From NCBI RefSeq assembly GCF_027886425.1, contig NZ_CP115671.1:930001-994000 (forward strand): a stretch of DNA of 64,000 nucleotides, read 5' to 3'. This document shows positions 33,515-42,040 of the stretch, piece by piece. Position 1 is the stretch's first letter; each line of letters starts with the position of its first letter. This DNA comes from Brevundimonas vesicularis. Its GTDB lineage: Bacteria > Pseudomonadota > Alphaproteobacteria > Caulobacterales > Caulobacteraceae. Made by a program: the position numbers and the translations under genes. A model generated the notes under the pieces. It was not told the DNA's origin and searched no databases. It worked only from the letters and a program-made list of their open reading frames with translations.

Positions 33515-33534
33515 CCCCGTCCTTGCCGATGGGG
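33515..33534. terminator. Short hairpin between convergent genes
   Basis: A 7-bp stem (33515-33521 with 33528-33534, one G-T pair) fills the gap between the reductase stop and the Mpl-like gene stop. No T tract follows on either strand, so it is at best a weak bidirectional terminator. Confidence 0.3.
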
Positions 33535-34932
33535 CTACTGGCCTAGTCGCCCCAACAGTTCCGCCGCGAAGGTCGACAGGGTGTCGTCGCGCGCGCCCAT
33601 GACGATGATCCGGTCGCCCGGCTTGGCGATCTCGACGATCCGGTCGCCGCAGTCGGCGCGCGTCGCCAGCGCCTCGGCCTGACGGCCGGCAGCGCGGACG
33701 CCGGAGGCGATGTCTTCCGATCCCACGCTGCGGTCGGTGGTGCCGCCGTAATAGACCGGCTCGGGCATCAGCAGCACGTCGTCCTCGCGCATCAGGCCGG
33801 CGAAACCGTCGATAAACTCCGACTTCATCAGCTTCAGCGGGCCGAACCCATGCGGCTGGAACAGGATCAGCAGCCGGCCGTCGAAGGCGTGCAGGGTCTT
33901 CAGCGTGGCCGCGATCTTGTCCGGGTTATGGGCGAAGTCGTCGATGACGGTGATGTCGCCGGCCGTCCCGACCACCTCCATCCGGCGACGGATGCCGGCA
34001 AAGGTCTCCAGCGCCTTGACCGCCTCGGCCGTCGGCACGCCCAGCGCCCGGGTCGCACCCAGCGCCGCCAGGGCGTTGGCGACATTGTGCGCGCCGGGCA
34101 CGTTCAGGACCACGTCGTGTTCGCTCCAGCCCTCGATCAGCCGGAACCGCATGCCCGTCGCCAGGGGCTGAAGATCATGGGCGGACAGGTCGGCCTTCTC
34201 TTCGCCCAGGCCGAAGGTGATCGCTTTTCCAGCCGGCAAGGTCTGGGCCAGGGCCGCCGTCTCGGGATTGTCCAGGTTCAACACGGCCGTCGTCGCCCGC
34301 GCGGTGAAGCCGCCGAACAGGTCGCGCAGCTCCTCCATCGACTTGTGGTCCAGCGAGATGTTGGACACCACCGCCACCGTCGGATCGTAGCGGGCGATCG
34401 AGCCGTCGCTTTCATCCACCTCCGACACGAACACGTCGGGCCCGCCGATCAGGGCGCTGGCGAACGGATGGTCGGCGTCGGCGAAGTTCTTCATCACCGC
34501 ACCGTTCATGACGGTCGGCTCGCGGCCCGTCTGATGCAGGATCCAGGCGACCATGCCGGTGATGGTGGACTTGCCGCTGGTGCCCGCAACCCCGACCGAG
34601 GTCGGGGCGGCGTTGAAGAGTTCGCTGAGCAGTTCGGGCCGGGTCTTGATGGTTGCGCCGGCGCGCTTGGCCGCGCCGATGTCGGGCACCGTCTCCTCGA
34701 TGGCGCCGGTGGCGATGACGGTCTGATCCGCGCGGGTCACGCCCGATCCGTCCTGGGGGTGCAGGGTCACGCCGTGGGCGCGCAACCAGTCGAACTTCTC
34801 GGGCGTGCGGCCCTGGTCCAGCGCCCGGTCCGACCCTTCGATCACGGCGCCGCGCGCCTGGACGATCATGGCCAGGGGCAGCATGCCCGACCCGCCGATG
34901 CCGCAGAAGAAATAGGAGGCGTCTTGGTTCAT
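33535..34932 (-). CDS. mpl: Mpl-like Mur ligase (UDP-MurNAc : murein tripeptide ligase)
   Basis: A 465-residue Mur-ligase-family enzyme. The start (FFCGIGGSGMLPLAMI), P-loop GVAGTSGKSTITGMV, central VSNISLDHKSMEELRDLF and C-terminal VIDDFAHNPDKIAATL are visible. Mpl joins UDP-MurNAc to recycled L-Ala-gamma-D-Glu-meso-Dap. The P-loop has Ser where MurC and most Mpl have His, so this is a divergent member. The divergent LD-carboxypeptidase gene 69 bases away would make the tripeptide substrate, which supports a murein-recycling role. Confidence 0.75.
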   Translation of the reverse strand: MNQDASYFFCGIGGSGMLPLAMIVQARGAVIEGSDRALDQGRTPEKFDWLRAHGVTLHPQDGSGVTRADQTVIATGAIEETVPDIGAAKRAGATIKTRPELLSELFNAAPTSVGVAGTSGKSTITGMVAWILHQTGREPTVMNGAVMKNFADADHPFASALIGGPDVFVSEVDESDGSIARYDPTVAVVSNISLDHKSMEELRDLFGGFTARATTAVLNLDNPETAALAQTLPAGKAITFGLGEEKADLSAHDLQPLATGMRFRLIEGWSEHDVVLNVPGAHNVANALAALGATRALGVPTAEAVKALETFAGIRRRMEVVGTAGDITVIDDFAHNPDKIAATLKTLHAFDGRLLILFQPHGFGPLKLMKSEFIDGFAGLMREDDVLLMPEPVYYGGTTDRSVGSEDIASGVRAAGRQAEALATRADCGDRIVEIAKPGDRIIVMGARDDTLSTFAAELLGRLGQ

Positions 34933-35001
34933 GCCCCCTTAGAACAGGGGATCGGGCCGGTCCGCCAGTAGGGGATCGCAAAAACGACGAAGAAGACGGA
35001 C

Positions 35002-35838
35002 GTGACCACCAACAGTTTCAAGATTGGCGTCGTCTGCGCCAGTTCGCGCTTCTCGAAAGAGCGCGCCGAGGCGGTCGAGGCCTGGATGGCGCACAACCAT
35101 CCCGACCGCGATGTCGCCGTCGTCTTCCACCCCGCCTGTTTTTTGAAACACGGTCATTTCGCCGGCGACGACCGGGCGCGCGCCGACGCCTTCGTGGAGT
35201 TCGCCAACGACCCCCGCATCGACGCCATCTGGTTCGCGCGCGGCGGATACGGCTCCTGTCGCATCGCCGATGCGGTGATCCCGCGCCTGGACGCCGTCGC
35301 CCGCAAGAAGCGCTATATGGGCTATTCCGACGCCGGCAGCCTGCTGGCCGGGATGTACAAGGCGAGATTCCAGCATCTGGCGCACGGACCGATGGCCTCG
35401 GATTCGGTGCGCGACGACGCGACCGCGCGCGGCGCCCTGTCCTGGCTGACCACGGGACGCACCGACTGGATCGAGCCGTCGCTAGCGGCCGATCCGCGCC
35501 CGGCCGTGGCCTTCAACCTGACCATCCTGAACGAACTGACCGGCACGCCGCTTGAGCCCGATCTGTCCGACCACGTCCTGATGTTGGAGGAGGTGTCCGA
35601 GGCCGCCTACCGGATCGACCGGATGATGTTTCACTTGACCAGCCAAGCCAGCATCCGTCGCGTGGCCGGAATTCGCCTGGGACGGGTCTCGGACGTTACG
35701 CCAAACGATCCCGATTTTGGTCAGACTCCGGAGGAAATCGTTCGATACTGGTGCCTGCGTTCGGGCATACCCTTTCTGGGAAGCGCCGATATCGGGCATG
35801 ACGCCGCCAACAAGGTCGTCCCCTTCGGTCGCCCTTAA
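35002..35838 (+). CDS. ldcA: LD-carboxypeptidase (peptidase family S66)
   Basis: A 278-residue cytoplasmic serine peptidase that removes the terminal D-Ala from murein tetrapeptides. Typical blocks are IGVVCASSRFS, AIWFARGGYGSCRI and the nucleophile Ser in YMGYSDAGSLLAGMY, with a Glu in LMLEEVSEAAYRIDRM and a His near the C-terminus (ADIGHDAANK). It begins with GTG at 35002. It is divergent from the Mpl-like ligase and the two steps are consecutive in recycling. Confidence 0.88.
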   Translation: MTTNSFKIGVVCASSRFSKERAEAVEAWMAHNHPDRDVAVVFHPACFLKHGHFAGDDRARADAFVEFANDPRIDAIWFARGGYGSCRIADAVIPRLDAVARKKRYMGYSDAGSLLAGMYKARFQHLAHGPMASDSVRDDATARGALSWLTTGRTDWIEPSLAADPRPAVAFNLTILNELTGTPLEPDLSDHVLMLEEVSEAAYRIDRMMFHLTSQASIRRVAGIRLGRVSDVTPNDPDFGQTPEEIVRYWCLRSGIPFLGSADIGHDAANKVVPFGRP

Positions 35839-36060
35839 GGCGAACGACGCGCGACGAAAAGGACACAGTCTCGCCTCTATTCGCTAAGGCGAGGCCGCCC
35901 GCCTCTCGACAGAACGCCGGTCCTGACCTCAGATGCCGGTCCGCGAGGCGTTAGGACTTCGTTAGCCAAGGCGTTGGGGGACGCTGAGGTTTGCGCCTTC
36001 TGCGATGCGGCGGTTCGTTCGGATATCGGGGGATACCCGGACGAGCCGCCTGATCGTCCT
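35839..36060. other. Intergenic region without a recognised gene
   Basis: These 222 bases lie between ldcA and the convergent winged-helix gene. The only structure seen is a 7-bp inverted repeat (35870-35876 with 35887-35893) about 30 bases after ldcA, without a T tract. A short open frame from 35974 on plus lacks a ribosome binding site and protein-like composition. No RNA gene was recognised. Confidence 0.6.
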
Positions 36061-36336
36061 TCAGCCCAACGCGCCCAGATATCTCTCCCATGCCGCCCGT
36101 CCAGTGACGGTCAGGACGACGCGGGTGCGAGGCTTGCGGCCCAGAAAACCCCGTCGCAGTTCAATATAGCCTGCGGTTTCCAGTCGGCTCAGGTGACTGG
36201 ACAGGCTGTTGTTCGGGGCGGCCAAAGCGAGGGCGAGCTCGGTGAAGTCGGCGGCTTCGGCGGTCGAGAGATAGGCCATCACCCCTGTTCTTAATCGATG
36301 GGAAAAGGCGGGATCGACGCTGGGCTCGGCCGTCAC
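36061..36336 (-). CDS. Winged-helix transcriptional regulator (HTH_34 type)
   Basis: A 91-residue winged-helix protein. HRLRTGVMAYLSTAEAADF, NNSLSSHLSRLETAGYIEL (recognition helix) and GFLGRKPRTRVVLTVTGRAA (wing) match small stand-alone regulators of the HTH_34 group. The start is GTG at 36336, overlapping the stop of the membrane-protein gene upstream by GTGA. The pair probably forms a self-regulated unit with the membrane protein as its output or sensor. Confidence 0.85.
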   Translation of the reverse strand: MTAEPSVDPAFSHRLRTGVMAYLSTAEAADFTELALALAAPNNSLSSHLSRLETAGYIELRRGFLGRKPRTRVVLTVTGRAAWERYLGALG

Positions 36337-36986
36337 CTGCGCGTCTCGCGCATCAGGATCATCGCAGGAGCGAAGGCCAGAAGTATCAGACTGGCGCACA
36401 TGACAACCAAGGCGGCCAAAGACGCTGTGCCGACCCACGCCAAGGCAGCGGCTGCGCCAAAACTTCCGATCGCAACGGCGATGAGCCACCTCCGGTCGCT
36501 GGCGATGGCGGTGGTCCACCACGCTGCGCCCCATAGGATCAACACGACCGGCCAAATGACCTGGGCGATCTTCGTCGCATCCGGCGCGGCTTCGTTTCGC
36601 GTGACCAGGTGGAAAACGACAAAGGTGGCGACCAGCGCGATGAAGCTGCCCGACCATGTCGCTGTGGCCGATCGGCTAAGGCGGACTCGGTTTGGACCCA
36701 AGGTTCTCCAGATCGTCCACGCGACGGTGGCGAAAAAGATCAGGTGCGAACTGATAATTCCCCACGATCCCACGAAATTAGAGATCGGTCCTGTTACGGG
36801 TGTTCCGGATTGAGGCGGTCCTTCGATCAGGAAGGCCGTCAGGATGGCCAACAGTGCAAAGCCATAGGCGCCCCCGAATACGGCGATCAAGAGCAGGAAA
36901 GGGGCGGGCTGCCCGCGTCCCGCTACCGCCAATCGTTTCAGGTAGGCCAGGTCGGCTTCGTCCCTTGATGAAGAAGAATGGGTCAT
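36333..36986 (-). CDS. Six-helix membrane protein paired with a winged-helix regulator
   Basis: A 217-residue protein with about six predicted membrane segments and a 25-residue charged N-terminal cytoplasmic part (MTHSSSSRDEADLAYLKRLA). No enzyme motif or named family was recognised. CAGGAG precedes the ATG. It is the promoter-proximal gene of a two-gene unit with the HTH_34 regulator, an arrangement common for small membrane stress or signal proteins. Confidence 0.75.
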   Translation of the reverse strand: MTHSSSSRDEADLAYLKRLAVAGRGQPAPFLLLIAVFGGAYGFALLAILTAFLIEGPPQSGTPVTGPISNFVGSWGIISSHLIFFATVAWTIWRTLGPNRVRLSRSATATWSGSFIALVATFVVFHLVTRNEAAPDATKIAQVIWPVVLILWGAAWWTTAIASDRRWLIAVAIGSFGAAAALAWVGTASLAALVVMCASLILLAFAPAMILMRETRR

Positions 36987-37009
36987 TCTTGGCTCTCCTG
37001 CGATATGAC

Positions 37010-37021
37010 TACTTTAAAATA
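37010..37021. promoter_or_regulatory. AT-rich near-palindrome upstream of the membrane protein gene
   Basis: TACTTTAAAATA is a 12-base near-palindrome (one mismatch) in a notably AT-rich stretch, 24-35 bases before the start at 36986. A TTGACT hexamer lies just upstream on the minus strand (37034-37039). It could be the operator of the winged-helix regulator encoded in the same unit. Confidence 0.35.
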
Positions 37022-37096
37022 CAAACTTGTCGAGTCAAGCAGGGTTTTGCGCTCATTCGATTCGCTTGTGGGGGCCGCAGGGCTTAAGGATCGCGG

Positions 37097-38956
37097 GTGC
37101 GTTTCGACGAGAGATTCATCGATGAACTGAAGGCCCGCCTTCGGCCGTCCGACGTGATCGGGCGGACGGTGAAGCTGAAACGTCAGGGCCGCGAATATGT
37201 CGGTCTGTCGCCCTTCTCGAAGGAGAAGTCGCCGTCCTTCTTCGTCAATGACGACAAGGGCTTCTTCCACGACTTCTCGTCCGGCAAGCATGGCGACATC
37301 ATCTCCTTCCTGCAGGAGACCGAGCGGCTCAGTTTCGTCGAGGCGGTGCAGCGCCTGGCCGGCGAGGCGGGGATGCAGCTTCCCGCCGAAGACCCCAAGG
37401 AGGCCGAGCGCGAGCAGAAGCGGGCGGGTCTGTCGGACTGGATGGACCTGGCCCAGAAATGGTTCGCCGCAAACCTGCGCCGCACGCCGGGCAAGGCGGC
37501 GCGGGAATATCTGGACAAGCGCGGCCTGCCCGAGGATCAGTGGGAGCGGTTCGGGCTGGGCTATGCGCCCAACGACCGCGAGGGGCTGAAGCAGGCGTTG
37601 GTCCAGCGCGGCGCCAAGCCCGCCGAACTGGTCGAGGCTGGGCTCCTGATCTCGCCCGAAAGCGGCGGCCAGCCCTATGACCGGTTCCGCGACCGGCTGA
37701 TGTTCCCGATCCTGGATGCGCGCGGCCGGATCGTCAGCTTCGGCGGTCGGGCCATGAACCCCGACGACCGGGCCAAATATCTGAACGGCCCGGAAAGCCC
37801 GCTGTTTCACAAGGGCGCGACCCTCTACGGCCTGCCTGAGGCGCGGCGGATACTGGGCGCGGAATCCAAGAATGACCAGGCCATCATCGTGGTCGAGGGG
37901 TATATGGACGTCATCGCCTGCCAGCGCGCGGGCCTGCCGGCCGTGGCGCCGATGGGCACGGCTCTGACCGAGGAGCAGATGGAACGGCTGTGGCGGGTGT
38001 CGCACGAGCCGATCCTGTGCTTCGACGGCGATGCGGCGGGGCTGCGCGCCGCCTATCGCGCCATCGAACGGTCGCTGCCGCTGCTGAAACCAGGGCGCTC
38101 ATTCCGGTTCGCGCTGCTGGGCGCCGGGCAGGATCCTGACGACATTTTACGCGACAAGGGCGCGCCCGCGCTGCGTCAGGCCCTGGCCGAAACCCATGGG
38201 TTCGCCGAGGTGCTGTTCCGCCGCGAACAGGATCTGGAGCCGCTGGACACGCCGGAACGCAAGGCCGGCTTCAAGGCGCGGCTGAGGAACACCGCCTCGG
38301 CCATCCAGGACAAGGATCTGGCCGAACAATACCGCCGCGACCTGTTCGACCGTTTCGACGCCCTGTTCCCGCGCAGCCCTCAACGCGCGCCTTGGACGCC
38401 GGGGCAGGGCAAACGCGGTTTCGGCCCGCCGCCCAAACTGGGCCAGACGGCCGAGGGCGCCCAGGCGATGCAGTCGCTGTTTCGCGCCATCGAGCCCGTG
38501 CCGGCCGCCCTGGCCCACGGCGCCATCGACGACCCCGAACGGATGGACGACCATCTGGAAGAGATCGCCGCCCACGGATTCGGCGACAAGGGGCTGGATG
38601 GACTGGCGCAGGAGCTGGTTCGCCTGCGTCTGTCGGGACATAGCCTTGACTCCGCCGCCCTGCGACGCCATCTGGCGCAATCGGGTCATGATGCCTTAGT
38701 GCGCGAGGTCGAGAAGGCGGCGGCAAAGTCCGGCGCGCCATTCCTGGCCGCAAATGCGCCCCTCGCCGAGGCAAGGGTCCGATGGTCGCAGGCGTTCGAC
38801 GCTTCGACGCGGGTCGCCGCGTTGGAGGACGCCTTGGCCCATGCACGTGATGTGCCTGGGCAGGATGAGGCGTTCCGCCGGCTGAAGGCCGAGCGGGATG
38901 CGCTTCGCCGTGCGATCAAAGCCGGGACGATTTGGGAAGACAGCGCGGGCACGTAA
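37097..38956 (+). CDS. dnaG: DNA primase lacking zinc ligands
   Basis: A 619-residue primase that makes RNA primers at the replication fork. The TOPRIM catalytic core is intact: IIVVEGYMDVIACQRAG with Glu267 and LCFDGDAAGLRAAYRAIE with the Asp-x-Asp pair, and a helical C-terminal DnaB-interaction domain follows. The N-terminal CHC2 fold is recognisable (LSPFSKEKSPSFFVNDD, then FSSGKHGDIISFL), but all four zinc-ligand positions are substituted: Ser38, Ser41, Asp59 and Ser62 replace three Cys and one His. The GTG start is at 37097. rpoD follows 74 bases later, as in the macromolecular synthesis operon; rpsU is not adjacent. Confidence 0.96.
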   Translation: MRFDERFIDELKARLRPSDVIGRTVKLKRQGREYVGLSPFSKEKSPSFFVNDDKGFFHDFSSGKHGDIISFLQETERLSFVEAVQRLAGEAGMQLPAEDPKEAEREQKRAGLSDWMDLAQKWFAANLRRTPGKAAREYLDKRGLPEDQWERFGLGYAPNDREGLKQALVQRGAKPAELVEAGLLISPESGGQPYDRFRDRLMFPILDARGRIVSFGGRAMNPDDRAKYLNGPESPLFHKGATLYGLPEARRILGAESKNDQAIIVVEGYMDVIACQRAGLPAVAPMGTALTEEQMERLWRVSHEPILCFDGDAAGLRAAYRAIERSLPLLKPGRSFRFALLGAGQDPDDILRDKGAPALRQALAETHGFAEVLFRREQDLEPLDTPERKAGFKARLRNTASAIQDKDLAEQYRRDLFDRFDALFPRSPQRAPWTPGQGKRGFGPPPKLGQTAEGAQAMQSLFRAIEPVPAALAHGAIDDPERMDDHLEEIAAHGFGDKGLDGLAQELVRLRLSGHSLDSAALRRHLAQSGHDALVREVEKAAAKSGAPFLAANAPLAEARVRWSQAFDASTRVAALEDALAHARDVPGQDEAFRRLKAERDALRRAIKAGTIWEDSAGT

Positions 38957-39030
38957 CCTTACGGCACGCCAAGCATTGTATTTTTCGCCGGGGCGGACTG
39001 ATCACCCTCTCGGCCGGAGACAGACTGACT

Positions 39031-40977
<1,947 letters not shown>

Positions 40978-40984
40978 TACGATC

Positions 40985-41013
40985 AAGGGCGGCCCCGACG
41001 GGCCGCCCTTTTT
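40985..41013 (+). terminator. Rho-independent terminator of rpoD
   Basis: An 11-bp stem (40985-40995 with 41000-41010), four-base loop CGAC, and TTTTT tail form a textbook intrinsic terminator eight bases after the rpoD stop. Confidence 0.93.
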
Positions 41014-41026
41014 CTTGGCAGGCGAC

Positions 41027-41206
41027 ATGGCCCGAAAGCACGTCAATCTCGGCACGGCGCCGGCCAAGTCCGACCTGCCGCAAAAGTTCTGCGCCGCCTG
41101 CGGTCTGCCGTTCGCCTGGCGCAAGAAGTGGGCGCGGGACTGGGATCAGGTGCGGTTCTGTTCGGATCGCTGCCGGGCCAAGGGTGCGTCCGAAGAGCGC
41201 CGATAG
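41027..41206 (+). CDS. DUF2256 small zinc-ribbon-like protein
   Basis: A 59-residue protein with two Cys pairs, FCAACGLPFAWRKKWARDW and VRFCSDRCRAK, typical of DUF2256. Four cysteines in CxxC/CxxxC spacing suggest a bound zinc. The ATG at 41027 lies just after the rpoD terminator with GGCAGG upstream. Family members are often found next to cryptochrome/photolyase-type genes, but none is here. Function unknown. Confidence 0.85.
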   Translation: MARKHVNLGTAPAKSDLPQKFCAACGLPFAWRKKWARDWDQVRFCSDRCRAKGASEERR

Positions 41207-41262
41207 ACGGCTCTCCGCCTCGTGACCACGGCGGCGTCGGGAATCAGCTAAGCGTCGCGACC

Positions 41263-42006
41263 ATGCCTTCCGTGTCGCGTATCTCTCCCGTTCTCATCGG
41301 CCTCGGCGTCCTGCTGATCCTCAGCGGCTGCGTGCGGCGGCCGCCCGAGCCGTTGCGGCCCCCATCGCCCTATCCGTCGCGCACCGAGGCGCCGCTGGTC
41401 GGGGGGCTGGTGGAGCGGATGATCGACGGCGGGACCCAAGCCCTGGTCGTGCGCGAAGGCGGCGATCTGGGCCGGTGTCTGGCCGAGTTGAACGCTGCGC
41501 GGGTGCGGTTCAGTCCCGTGCCGGATCGCCAGAACACCGCGACCTGCGGCCTGAGCAAGGGCGGGGTGCTGGGCGCCGACCTGGGGACGGTGGCGCGCAT
41601 GGCGCCGGGCGATGTGGAGATGACATGTCAGACGGCGCTGGCGCTCAGCATCTGGCGTCGTCAGTCGCTGGAGCCGGCGGCGCGCGAAATCCTGGGCTCG
41701 GACGTCGTGCAGATCGACCACATGGGGGCCTACGCCTGTCGCAATGTGAACAACGGCGTGGGCTCGAACCGCATCAGCGCCCATTCCCAGGCGGCGGCGC
41801 TGGACTTCGCCGGGGTGCGGCTGAGGGACGGGCGGCGCATCACCGTGACCAAGGACTGGAACGGCGACACGCCCGAAGCGCGCTTCCTGAAGCGTATCCG
41901 CGACGACGCCTGCCGCATCTTCGGCACGACGCTCAGCCCCGACTACAACGCCGTCCATTACGACCACCTGCACCTCGAGGCGACCGACACGCGCTTCTGT
42001 CGCTGA
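41263..42006 (+). CDS. Extensin-family lipoprotein
   Basis: A 247-residue protein with a lipoprotein signal (LIGLGVLLILSGC, Cys about residue 23), a Pro-rich linker and an extensin-like C-terminal domain. That domain shows QIDHMGAYACRNVN, RISAHSQAAALDFAGVRL and NAVHYDHLHLEATDTRFCR. The His/Asp pattern (AHS...D, HYDHLH) resembles LAS-type metallopeptidases acting on peptidoglycan. Several cysteines suggest disulfides in the periplasm. No good ribosome binding site was found ahead of the ATG; the exact start is less sure. Confidence 0.82.
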   Translation: MPSVSRISPVLIGLGVLLILSGCVRRPPEPLRPPSPYPSRTEAPLVGGLVERMIDGGTQALVVREGGDLGRCLAELNAARVRFSPVPDRQNTATCGLSKGGVLGADLGTVARMAPGDVEMTCQTALALSIWRRQSLEPAAREILGSDVVQIDHMGAYACRNVNNGVGSNRISAHSQAAALDFAGVRLRDGRRITVTKDWNGDTPEARFLKRIRDDACRIFGTTLSPDYNAVHYDHLHLEATDTRFCR

Positions 42007-42040
42007 GGCAACGCTTTGGCGCGGGGCGGATTACGCCCCT

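Noticed and set aside
35974..36294. A 106-codon plus-strand frame
   Set aside because: It is mostly antisense to the winged-helix gene, has low-complexity composition and no ribosome binding site.
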